Source: Eukaryota sp. TZLM1-RC (taxonomy: Eukaryota; Metamonada: BaSk clade). From it: 64,000 bases of DNA. Below the pieces are notes generated by a model. The model did no database searches. It was given only the letters and a program-made list of their open reading frames with translations, and was not told the DNA's origin. Within the stretch, counting starts at the first letter, position 1, and each line of letters opens with the position of its first letter. Shown one piece after another: positions 53,179 to 62,440 of the stretch. The stretch covers positions 930,001-994,000 of the forward strand of contig JAUPSS010000002.1 of the NCBI GenBank assembly GCA_040285825.1, written 5' to 3'. A program made the position numbers and the translations under genes.

Positions 53179-55266
53179 ATGGATGTTCTCACTGCTCGGC
53201 AGGCACACGAGCACTTCATCAATGGGCGGTATCTCGAAGCTCTGCAACTGCTGCAGCAGATTCCTAATCACAATTCAGATCCACGCATAGCACATAACAT
53301 CTCAGTTTGCAACTTTTTCATCAATAATGATGCATCATCATTCCACAATGACCTGCAAAATATCTCTATTGACTCTTCAATACCTTTGTACAATACTGCT
53401 GTTGCTCTTTACCATCAGTGGCGCTTTCAAGATGCTATCAATTTTGTGCAACCTCTGGTATCTTCTTTTGACTCTCTGACAGACACGCTTAAACAATCTC
53501 TTGCAATCCTTCTAGTTGAGTGTAATCTCGCCCTTGGTAAACTAGACCAAGTTGCATCTTCTCTTGACCTTCTCTCGTGTCTTTTTTTCCCAGATGATTC
53601 CACCTCTGTCAATGACCTGTCCACTCCTCTCCCCCAATTCCCTATACATGCCACCACTCTCTCCTTTTTACATTCGCTCTACCGTTGTCAGAAGGTTTTG
53701 AGTTTTCCTTCCTCAGCACCCCATTTGCCTGCACTTTTGAAAACCGTTAAGAAGGAAATTAAAGGAATTCTTGCTAGAGTTCCAGAAGACTCAACATTAG
53801 GATCCATTGCCAGATTATTGAAGGCTCATCTAGATTTTCGGAAAGGTTCACTACGTAAAGCAATAAGGGTTCTTCATGGCTGTCCATGGCAAAGTATTCC
53901 CTCTGCGTCCCTCGTACCTCATTATACCGATGTAGCTGCGTTTAACAACCTCGCTGCAACATATTTGGCATTTCGAAAACCAAATCTAGCTGTTTCCTTT
54001 GCTTCTAGGTCTCTTGCTGCTCTGGCCAGTGCTAGTAAAGTTTCCGTGAAATTAATCCCCAATGACGTCACGATTACGATTAGATTGAATATGGTCTCCC
54101 TTTTGTTTGGTCTCCCCTCACACAATCCGAGTTTGAATCTTTTATCTCTTCCTTTCTCTACAATTACATCAACTCATGCCTTGTTATCTTCAGTTCCAGA
54201 AGCTAAGAAGGACCCGTCTATTCTTCTGTCCCATGCTATATCGTGCCTTCATGCTGCAGTGATTGTCCCTGGCTCACCTTTGGAATTGGAGGAATTAATC
54301 AGAAAGAGCCCATTTTATAGCGAAGAGAAGCTGTCTGAACTATCATCAATCGCGACTGAGCTGTTCTCCACATCATCAAAACCCGCTATGACTTCCCTAA
54401 TTTCTGGAAACACATTACCCATTGCCCCTCTGTTGGCTCGAAAGGTTGGTTCTAGCAAACATAGAAAACTTATTGCTCATTCACCAGGAGTTTTTCCAGT
54501 TACTTTTGGACCAGTCTATGTAGCCGTTGAACCTCGTATTTCCTTAGAATCGTCTCCTGTTCCTTTGAAAAGGAATGAGTTGGTTGCTCATGCAAGGGCC
54601 TGTGCTCTCCTCTCTTACCAATTATTACTCCGCCACTCTGCTGTTATCGATGCAGCCAAGCAAGGTGATGTGGTTGAGAGGCAGATTGTTTCAACTATTT
54701 GGCCACTGACCACCGATCTTGGTTGCGGGTGTGCTGGATTCGCTGGAGATGCTAGTGATGTCAAAAGTGATGTTGGTCCTGAAGCAGAGTTGATTAATCG
54801 TTTTGAATCAATGCTCTCTGCGTCTAAATTGGTTTTGGGTTATAGTTTCCTTGCAGAAGACAATCCTGCATGTGCCTTAACATTCCTTCCAAGTACACCA
54901 CTCACTCACTCCATTGGTGACTCTACAGTCCAGTCAACTGTTGTTTTGCAACTTTTATACCGAGCTGAAGCCCATTGTAGATTTGGTAGGGGTAAGGAAG
55001 CACGGACTACTCTTGCATTAGCTCCTGATCATATATCTTCAAGTGAACGTGTTGCATTGCTTGTCCAAAGTGCAGCTAGCTACTTGGTGTCTGGTTCAAA
55101 TGATGATGTTGAAACAGCTTTCTCAATGGTCCAACAAGCTAGATCAATGAGTCCAACATCAACAGTTGCACTTGTTCAACTTGTCTATTGTTGTCTTCGT
55201 TTGTCAAGGTTTTCGGAAGCTTCGGCACTATGGTCGTCTAAGGGTTTGCCATATTCCTTACAATAA
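53179..55266 (+). CDS. CNOT10: CCR4-NOT complex subunit 10 (TPR protein)
   Basis: 695 residues of TPR-like helices. CNOT10 works with CNOT11 in a module of the CCR4-NOT deadenylase. Family landmarks in order: AHEHFINGRYLEALQLLQQI, DPRIAHNISVCNFF, SIPLYNTAVALYHQWRFQDA (CNOT10 YYNQAVILYHLRQYTEA), LLVECNLALGKLDQVASSLDLL, HLDFRKGSLRKAIRVL and AAFNNLAATYLAFRKPNLAV. The C-terminal third again consists of TPRs (LLYRAEAHCRFGRGKEARTTL). The frame extends 21 codons upstream without an ATG; I use the ATG at 53179 (MDVLTARQ), just before the first TPR. Tail-to-tail with RIB43A, 70 bp between stops. Confidence 0.82.
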   Translation: MDVLTARQAHEHFINGRYLEALQLLQQIPNHNSDPRIAHNISVCNFFINNDASSFHNDLQNISIDSSIPLYNTAVALYHQWRFQDAINFVQPLVSSFDSLTDTLKQSLAILLVECNLALGKLDQVASSLDLLSCLFFPDDSTSVNDLSTPLPQFPIHATTLSFLHSLYRCQKVLSFPSSAPHLPALLKTVKKEIKGILARVPEDSTLGSIARLLKAHLDFRKGSLRKAIRVLHGCPWQSIPSASLVPHYTDVAAFNNLAATYLAFRKPNLAVSFASRSLAALASASKVSVKLIPNDVTITIRLNMVSLLFGLPSHNPSLNLLSLPFSTITSTHALLSSVPEAKKDPSILLSHAISCLHAAVIVPGSPLELEELIRKSPFYSEEKLSELSSIATELFSTSSKPAMTSLISGNTLPIAPLLARKVGSSKHRKLIAHSPGVFPVTFGPVYVAVEPRISLESSPVPLKRNELVAHARACALLSYQLLLRHSAVIDAAKQGDVVERQIVSTIWPLTTDLGCGCAGFAGDASDVKSDVGPEAELINRFESMLSASKLVLGYSFLAEDNPACALTFLPSTPLTHSIGDSTVQSTVVLQLLYRAEAHCRFGRGKEARTTLALAPDHISSSERVALLVQSAASYLVSGSNDDVETAFSMVQQARSMSPTSTVALVQLVYCCLRLSRFSEASALWSSKGLPYSLQ

Positions 55267-55336
55267 ATAAATAAATTGTAATATTTGGTTTTTTATTTAA
55301 ATATAAAATACATATTAAATATACGACAGATATAAA

Positions 55337-56485
55337 TTATCTGAATGATCTTCCAAAAGAATTGAGAAACTCGTCACCTACAATCAAATCAGTTCTTGAC
55401 CTAGCTTCATCTGTTTCTTTCCTTTTATGGCACCTCGATTGTTGCAGGAGGTCTTGCCTCAATTTGATTGCAGCTTCACGTTCCTCTCTAGCTTTCCTCT
55501 TTTGGAGTATTTCTAACTGTCTCGCTTGCTTGATTAGGCAAGCATCGTGCATGTGTTGCTGCTTCTTAAATTCTGAAATAATTCTCTTCTTCTCATTCAT
55601 TTGATGATCCCTCTCATTCAAAATTCTGGATAGTTCTTCATTATTCATTCCCTTAAAGTTGTAAGGAACTTTTCTATTAGAATTTAAACAAGAAATGGTA
55701 CAATTAGGATCTTCAGTCATTAGTTGAGAATTGACCACAGTTTCTTCATGAATTTGACTCAATTGCTTATCTAAAGCAAGCTCTTCTTGCTTTTTACGAT
55801 GCATTTCATTAGCCAAAGCCATATTGTCACTTAACAAAGACATCATTTGGTTTCTATTTGCCTGATCAGTTTCTTCTTGAAGTCTGTTAACTTCTTGTAC
55901 AATGTCAAGGAGCTTTTGGTCATACATTGCATCCTCAAGGGCTCTCCTTTCAGCTTCCTCCTTCTTTAAATTGACTTGCTCCCTAGTCCATCTTGCCATC
56001 TGTTCTTGTTGCTTCTTGGTCCTTTCATGATGATCAAGATCTTCCCCTTCAAATATAATGGCCGAAGAAGGTCCAATTTGTACACCAGGGTCATTCTTCA
56101 TGAACTTTTCAAAGGCAGAAAGTTCATTGTGTTGAGCTTTACGATTGTTGAGGTCGTAAGTGTCAGACATCTCTGGACGTTGGTGAATCGTCCTAAACTC
56201 ATTGAGATTTTGAAGCAATTCACGTTCTGTTTTGGTTTGTTGAGCGGTTCTGGCAAGGAGTTGACGTTCGAGGGAGAGAAGATGCTTGTCATGAAGAAAG
56301 TCTTCCACGGCTCGAGTGGAAGCCATATTACGGTTTTCTTCAATTTGTTGATCTAAAGCTTGGGTATCAACTCCAATTGATAGAGATTTAGTATCATGAA
56401 TACGTTGAAGTCGTGATTCAGCTAATTCTTGGCGACGTTTAAGAGACTGGGCAGCCTTGGAGTCATTGTTTGAGAGGGTGAACAT
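55337..56485 (-). CDS. RIB43A-family ciliary/flagellar microtubule inner protein
   Basis: 382 residues, almost wholly coiled coil, as in the family (about 380). Signature segments: KAAQSLKRRQELAESRLQRI at the N-terminus, SAFEKFMKNDPGVQIGPSSAI-like block (LQ.f.GED), RTKKQQEQMARWTREQV, and YNFKGMNNEELSRILNERD near residue 290. RIB43A proteins line the A-tubule protofilament ribbon of axonemal doublets, so the organism should make a flagellum or cilium at some stage. The start is MFTLSNND (56485); the frame continues upstream without ATG. No breaks. Confidence 0.92.
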   Translation of the reverse strand: MFTLSNNDSKAAQSLKRRQELAESRLQRIHDTKSLSIGVDTQALDQQIEENRNMASTRAVEDFLHDKHLLSLERQLLARTAQQTKTERELLQNLNEFRTIHQRPEMSDTYDLNNRKAQHNELSAFEKFMKNDPGVQIGPSSAIIFEGEDLDHHERTKKQQEQMARWTREQVNLKKEEAERRALEDAMYDQKLLDIVQEVNRLQEETDQANRNQMMSLLSDNMALANEMHRKKQEELALDKQLSQIHEETVVNSQLMTEDPNCTISCLNSNRKVPYNFKGMNNEELSRILNERDHQMNEKKRIISEFKKQQHMHDACLIKQARQLEILQKRKAREEREAAIKLRQDLLQQSRCHKRKETDEARSRTDLIVGDEFLNSFGRSFR

Positions 56486-56825
56486 GAGGAACCAGTAATT
56501 TCTGGTAATTTTCACATTAATTTTCTTTAGTGTGGTGGTTCAGCTTAAGCGTGATGTCTATTAGTGTTGAACAGGTGGCATAATGATAAAGAGCTCATCA
56601 ATAAATTGTTGATCAATTGCAAATAAACTTAAATGTACTTACTTAATATATTACTGAACTTACATTTACTTACTTAATATAAATATATATTAACATTCTA
56701 GCATTAATACAAAGAAGATGAAACCAGCTAGTTCCATTGCACAACAAACTGACATTGAGATAACATCTTTTCGGGAAAAATTCTATGTTTGTTATCAATT
56801 TCATTAAGAAACAATTTAGAGGGCA
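56486..56825. other. 5' flank of RIB43A, no gene seen
   Basis: AT-rich, with a repeated TACTTACTTAATATA phrase at about 56636-56690. Nothing else recognised. Confidence 0.4.
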
Positions 56826-57955
56826 GTGTCATCTTTAAAGTGCATATTATCTTTTGGGTCATATACGATGGACTCTATGTGGGGTAGGACTGACAGTTGT
56901 TGGAGAATGTTGATGAATTGTTACGGTAGGAATGTCTATGTTTTGAACGTAATTTGCCTCTTCCACGTATCCTTCCAATTTATACGAATCATTGATGACC
57001 AGAATTCGCTATAGTTCTGTTGATTTTTATGATCAACAAATGTCAAAACCAAGAAGTGCAATTCCACAAGACTTGGACGACCTGGTTCATGAAGAAGGAG
57101 ATTATAGATTAACGACTACTTTTGAACAACAAAAGTTGAACCAAACTCTAAGTTATGTAGACCATTTGAGATATAGGCCTGAATCTTTTCCACAATTTCC
57201 AACTGATGGCTTCAGTAAGCTCCCGAGTACATGGCCTCGGTAATGTTTGTAAATCTTGAACATAATTTGAAATTAAATGATGAAAAACATATTAATCGTT
57301 TCATTAATGTCTATTTTGACAAAATAGATGTGGAAAATGTGTTAGCAGAATGTACAAACTAAGTGGGTACGCAACGCCATTGTCTAATTGTATAGATATA
57401 GACTTCGTCAATTCAAAACCATGTTTTGAGTTGACGGTAGAGATTACTTGAGTTCTTTAAGACTTACATCTGAAAATATTTCAGGCCTTCTTGATGATGA
57501 GTTTTTAGACTTATGTCAACATCATGATATTAGAAACAATGAAGGTGACGAATTCTTTTATGGTCTTATAACACCATTTACTTTTCAAATTCAGAATTTA
57601 GTCACGGATGAAAGTCTGGTTGAAAATATATTTCATGTGGATGTACGTTTTCTGGCAGTGTTGTTGAAAACAATCTTCAAGTATGAGTAAAGAAATACCT
57701 TATTCTCAGTCTCCAATTTCGTTTATTCTCACTCCAAATTCCCAACTGTTCACACCACTATGAATGAGATTACAATAAAGCTACAATATGCAGAAAGAAT
57801 GGTGTGAAAAAGTTGGGAATAGGGAGTGAGATTAGGGCGTCCCATTCTTATAACCAGTAATTAAGATTGCTCAATTTATTGCCAGCAGAGGAGGGAAACC
57901 TTATCACACTACCCCTGTATCACCCAATGTAGGTCCAATGTAGGTTTTTGTTTTA
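56826..57955 (+). pseudogene. Fanzor alpha-2, N-terminal half (decayed)
   Basis: Parallels 25185-26035 of alpha-1 along its length: LYESLMTRIRY (alpha-1 LYESLMARIRY), RSAIPQDLDDLVHEEGDYRL, KLNQTLSYVDHLRY, EKHINRFINVYFDK, LLDDEFLDLCQHHDIR and IKIAQFIASRGGKPYH. It stops at the VGP motif, before the RuvC region. Several frame changes and stops; a 165-bp palindromic insert lies at about 57680-57845. The TAA at 57851 is at the same codon as the TAA of alpha-1 at 25945. The remnant ends about 37 bp upstream of the next gene. Confidence 0.75.
57680..57845. repeat. Short palindromic (MITE-like) insertion in Fanzor alpha-2
   Basis: About 165 bp absent from alpha-1. Inverted arms at 57728-57757 (CTCACTCCAAATTCCCAACT...) and 57801-57830 (...AGTTGGGAATAGGGAGTGAG) flank a 43-nt loop. 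No coding capacity. Confidence 0.6.
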
Positions 57956-57991
57956 GCATCAAAATAGAATAATTAGATTCAATTTAAGTAG

Positions 57992-59251
57992 ATGTACACA
58001 CCTTTTCTATCTAAATGTTCACGATTAGATCTAAGTTTATTGTCTATAGGGACGTTGCTGTTCATACTCATTGCTTCTTCTTTTGCCTTTTCTTCCCTTT
58101 CCCGACCAATTAACCATACTTTCTTCATCTCATCCTCAATCAATGGTTCATCAGTGGTTCCCCTAGGTGAACTGTTTCGTAAAAACTATTTTCTCCATGT
58201 CCTTGTTACTCCTGTCTCCACTCAACCTTTAGACACTCAATTCCCAGCACATTTAACACTCAATAGCAGATCCAATCAACCAAAATCTTGGGAATCAACT
58301 CACAACTGGCATGTCAAATGCAATGGGTACAGCTGTCAGTCATTCTCTGTGATAAACCTTTTGTATCCATCGGAAGGTGAATATGATCTGTTCCTAGATG
58401 TAAACTTTAATAGTAACCTGTCTTTTAAAGTTGGAGTTTTTTTCGAACAAGAACATGTTTTTTATATTTTTGTGGTGTCAAAAATTGTCTTTTCATCGGT
58501 TTTTGTTTTACTAGTCTCTATGTATGCTTTCAGATATGCTTCAGTAGAGCTCAAGGATCAGTTTTGCACTATCATTATTGGTATTTTCTTTACTGCAAGC
58601 AACCTTTTATCTTTTTTTGCTGATGTTTTTTATTCAGGTAATTCAAACTCAATACTTTTTTATGAGGGCATTTCTTTATTTTGTTCTTATTTTTTGATAT
58701 TTTTTTGGTTTTCTTCTTTAAATTACTCATGTTTAATCAATATTTTTGTTTTGCTTCTACTTGTAATTCCATTTTCCATTCATTTCCTTTATTTGTGTTT
58801 TCAATTAAATTTTTTACTCTACAAACCCTTAGAACCCTTTGGTTTTGACTCCATCACTTTTTCCGTTTTCAACCTTGATTTCCAACAACTTTCTTATATT
58901 TATGTAACAATACTGTTTTTGCTTTTTAATTTTCTGCTTTTTTCAGGAGTCTTTTTGCTATCAAAGTTTTTAGTTCCAATCAAGCTCTCAGTCAGCGATT
59001 TCAAATGTTCTATTTGGAATAAGTCTTGGTCAGTTGGCTTGTCTTTGTTCTTTCTTTGTTTTGTCTTTGTTGATTTATTTCAACAAGTTCATTATCCGTT
59101 TTCTGGTCTTTCATTAACTCTGTTTATGAGTGTTGTCGTCAACACTTTTGTGGTCGTTTTGTTGATCTTGTATCTTCCTGTTAAAGATTCAAATCCTTAC
59201 AATGCTGCTCTCATTAATGAAGAGTCACTATATAACAACTCTGGAGTGTAA
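57992..59251 (+). CDS. Multi-pass membrane protein, GOLD-seven-TM-like (TMEM181/Wntless type?)
   Basis: 419 residues. A signal anchor (about 15-36) leads to a lumenal domain of about 115 residues rich in beta strands (WHVKCNGYSCQSFSVINLLYPSEGEYDLFLDV), followed by seven hydrophobic helices (from about 155 to about 400) and a short cytosolic tail NPYNAALINEESLYNNSGV. This layout fits the GOST family (TMEM181, WLS, GPR107 and others), secretory-pathway proteins that handle cargo. I see no residue that decides among members. An NPY-like motif in the tail could be a sorting signal. Phe-rich and AT-rich, complete, no introns. The promoter must overlap the Fanzor alpha-2 remnant. Confidence 0.65.
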   Translation: MYTPFLSKCSRLDLSLLSIGTLLFILIASSFAFSSLSRPINHTFFISSSINGSSVVPLGELFRKNYFLHVLVTPVSTQPLDTQFPAHLTLNSRSNQPKSWESTHNWHVKCNGYSCQSFSVINLLYPSEGEYDLFLDVNFNSNLSFKVGVFFEQEHVFYIFVVSKIVFSSVFVLLVSMYAFRYASVELKDQFCTIIIGIFFTASNLLSFFADVFYSGNSNSILFYEGISLFCSYFLIFFWFSSLNYSCLINIFVLLLLVIPFSIHFLYLCFQLNFLLYKPLEPFGFDSITFSVFNLDFQQLSYIYVTILFLLFNFLLFSGVFLLSKFLVPIKLSVSDFKCSIWNKSWSVGLSLFFLCFVFVDLFQQVHYPFSGLSLTLFMSVVVNTFVVVLLILYLPVKDSNPYNAALINEESLYNNSGV

Positions 59252-59399
59252 TTATTGTTTAATTAAAAGTAAATTGTTTATTGTAATTATTGATGTAAAT
59301 AGAGATTTTCTTCCACATTGTTTCAGTGATTTGAACCAGATTTTTGATAACTTGTTCTCCAACTTTATACCTCCCAACACAAAGTAGTTGAACCTTCAA

Positions 59400-59922
59400 C
59401 AAATGGGTTGTTTTGCAGGCATTTGTTACGAAGCTGCAACAAAGAAAATCAGAACCCTTTGTGCAAGGAATAAGTCTAATTTGCAACAGCACTTTGCCGA
59501 AGTACTGAAAAAGATGAAAAAAGGATGATAGGTGAAGATGAAAAAGAAAGAATCATTTGGAGTCCCCAATAACTACCAAATGAAAAGAGAGACGATCCCG
59601 AAAGAGCCTCAACAATTTTCACAGGCTGTCTGGACATCCTGAAAAACTCTACCTTGCTGTGGGTTCTGCTATTTTCCCATCTCATTGCCGAAAAATCAAT
59701 CGAAATGGATCAGCAAGGGCTTTTAGAAAATGGTTGTGTTATCAAAAGGACGTGAAGCACTTGCCAACCAGTGAATTCAATACAAGCAAATTGTCCAGTT
59801 GTTGCATGGCCGAGAATATTCAAGCAGGCTCATGGCAGATGCGTATTTGTACTGAATGTCAATTAGTATATGACAGAGATATTTCCGCTGCAAAAAATAT
59901 TAAAATTAAGAAGAAAGCTTGA
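59400..59922 (+). pseudogene. TnpB/Fanzor2-like nuclease C-terminal fragment, subfamily gamma
   Basis: From 59640 one frame gives LYLAVGSAIFPS, ARAFRKWLCY, then SEFNTSKLSSCC (RuvC II Glu followed by the TSK.C..C start of the zinc ribbon) and RICTECQLVYDRDISAAKNI, the classic end of TnpB proteins (C..C.....DRD..AA.N with the last catalytic Asp). It stops at TGA 59922. Upstream to about 59400 the same strand is coding-like but broken. The N-terminus and RuvC I are missing. It is clearly different from the alpha copies, being closer to bacterial TnpB. Confidence 0.75.
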
Positions 59923-60470
59923 ATTGTGGCCGGAAAGATACATTTGCCCAGAAGCTCTGTTGATGAGATGAATGGGGAACCTAAGGATACAGAAACAGAA
60001 ACTTTGGAAAAACTGTTATTTTATTTTGAGTTTTCTATTTTATTTTTAATTTTTTTGAAAAACAAATGCCTTATTAGCATTTGCTAGATCCACTTAGATA
60101 CATCAAGTCGCGAGGCTTTGTTCTGTGAAAGCAGCAGGTGTATTTAAGTGAGGTAGCCCATTGATGAAGATCATGATTGTCTTTGTCAAATGACGCTACA
60201 TGTCTTTTACAGCCTGTGAGTAGACATTGAGAATGTTGAAAACAAGAGTGAATTTCAAAGGGAATTGCATGATAAGTGAAATTCACAGTAGCATAAAACC
60301 ACACAAAGACCATACTTTTCAAAATCAGAATCTTTTAGAATCACGTACTAAAGTGTTTATTTAACTTTTTGTCAACATTTCTTATTTTAATAGAAGTAAG
60401 AAGTTGTAAATAAACAAAATTTTATTGTTGACTGACTGATCTTTTCTCGACTGTCACGCCCACTGCACTG
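59923..60470. other. Region after the TnpB-like fragment, no gene assigned
   Basis: If the gamma copy was a mobile unit, its 3' end and any guide-RNA region would lie here. A minus-strand frame of 82 codons at 60322-60074 has several Cys/His but no recognised fold. Confidence 0.35.
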
Positions 60471-61938
60471 ATGACTATAACAGTGGCGGCATCTGTTAAT
60501 ACCTTCTTCTCTCCTGTAGTCCAGTCGGAACTGGAGAGTCAGCTTACGAATAAGCAACGTATTGCAGTACTTGCTACTAGGCTGACTCGACTTCTTGTCC
60601 TACAGCGCCCGGACCTGAGCAGTTGGCTCACACTGCAGCAGTTCTGGGAACTGTGTTGTGATTTTGTGATGTTTTCGGTGCCTCAAAACCAACAGCCCTT
60701 CGTTAGGGAAACTGTTGTTTAGGACACTCTTTTTATTCTGTCGTCACGCCCGAGTTGGCCTTTCCCACCACTGTGCTCATCAAGCCGCCGTACTAAAGGC
60801 CGAGGGTTTCACCCGTGGTGTTATTCCTCTTTTGTTTCTGCGACAGCTTGTCGATTTGCGGAAGCGCACCGCCGTCATTTGACAGATAAACTGGTGTGCA
60901 AAAAACTTCTTTGCAATGTGCTTCCGTTGCTTGGGGTGTCCAGCAACCAGAACCTATGCCTCTTGTGTCTTTCGCTCAGCAACATTCTCACCTATAGTAG
61001 CCGCTTTGCCAACCAGTATCATGAGTTTATCAGCGCCAGATAAAAGCTCTGCTAGACATCAGTGGTGATGTGTCCAACAATAATCACTTGTGTATGACCT
61101 TTGAGCGTATCTTTTAGAACCTGTGATGCAACTATCCAATGAGGTTGCTGCTTTTGTCTTCCGTTGTGGCTTAACTATACTGTCATTCCTGGAGGGTGTC
61201 TCGCCCGACAGTATGAAAAGAAAGCCTTGTCTCCCATCGCGGGTTATGGCACATGCTTTGTGACATTAAACAAACAAACTTTCTACGCTTGTGCTTCTAA
61301 AAACCATGGCGGTAGCTCCTGGTGTGCCCTTACCGCTATTTCGGCTTATCTCGGGACAGATACCCAGAATACTCTGTGGCCACTGACGGTGTGAGCTTGT
61401 GTTTTCCATTTTCACGCACCGTCAAGCCAACTCGTAAAGGCGCACCAAAATAGAGGTGAGAAAAGCCCGAGCTGCAGGCGAAGCGGAGGACTTTCACGGC
61501 TCTAAAACCAAACGTTCCAAGACGATACAGCAGAAAGTCAGCAGGCGCAGAAGACCAGAAATGCCTCCCAGTCAGCAACAAAGGCCTGTCCAGACTGCCA
61601 ACCCTTTCTTTGTGGCCATGAACCCCAATCACAGTAATCTAGTGGGTTAGGCAGATGGTCAAGCCTGTGGGCCACTCAGATCAGGCATTGTCTTATCACC
61701 AAAGCCTCGCTCCATGACAATTCCTCCTCCGTTGAGCCAACTGACTCCAAATTGTTATTTCGTTCAGGGCCCTTATCAGTATTTGGTTGCAATGGCAACA
61801 AAGTTGGTCGATGTTACTCATCCTGCTGAAATAAGACAGTGGCTTAATATGAATCCTGGAAGAGATAACACTGAAAGACAAAGTTTATTGTACCACAAGC
61901 TACATCAAGGAAAAAGAAAAGCTATACGCCGTCTATAA
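60471..61938 (+). other. GC-richer island with broken coding frames, unrecognised
   Basis: Base composition shifts visibly: many CGCC/GGCG words against the AT-rich surroundings. Coding-like pieces are 60471-60722 (LTNKQRIAVLATRLTRLLVL), 60723-61040 in the same frame after a stop, 61164-61394 (IPGGCLARQYEKKALSPIAG), 61456-61650 (basic, RSKTIQQKVSRRRRPEMPPS) and 61714-61938 (KLVDVTHPAEIRQWLNM). They read as one damaged gene or mobile element of foreign composition. I do not recognise the family. Confidence 0.4.
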
Positions 61939-62440
61939 GCCAGTTTGGGTTTTACTTTTTCACCCCAACCACTTTCTACCCAATGCCTCTGAAGTTCAAT
62001 TTTCTCCTACTTGGCTTGGATATTGTTCAGTTACACAGTCACGCTTTCGAAGACACAAAGACTAGAGCAGTTAACACTTGTCTGTTTCTAAATGCATTTC
62101 AACAAACAATTGCAAGATATCTATTTGTTTAAGAATCTGTATATACACATAAATTTTCTTTATTTACCTCAACTGATTGGCTAATCAATAGGTTAATGAG
62201 TAATAGGTAATTCTCAGTAATGGTCACAATACTTTTCACGTTGTGGATGTTTTTGGGACCAAGACAACAGTTTAAATCCTTCAATTTTAAGCAGCATCCA
62301 TTAGTAATGAGCATCACAATTTTGATACTGAACAAAAGCATTGTTTTCTTTATTCTAAAACCGATATTCACCAAGCAGAACCAACAACAAACTCTCATTA
62401 AATGCACTACTATGTGATATTATACAAAACTGTCGTAATT
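61939..62440. other. No gene seen
   Basis: AT-rich again from about 62080. Short frames without motifs. Confidence 0.4.

Noticed and set aside
60074-60322. 82-codon minus-strand frame with several Cys and His
   Set aside because: The spacing does not fit a known zinc finger and no ATG context or homologue was recognised.
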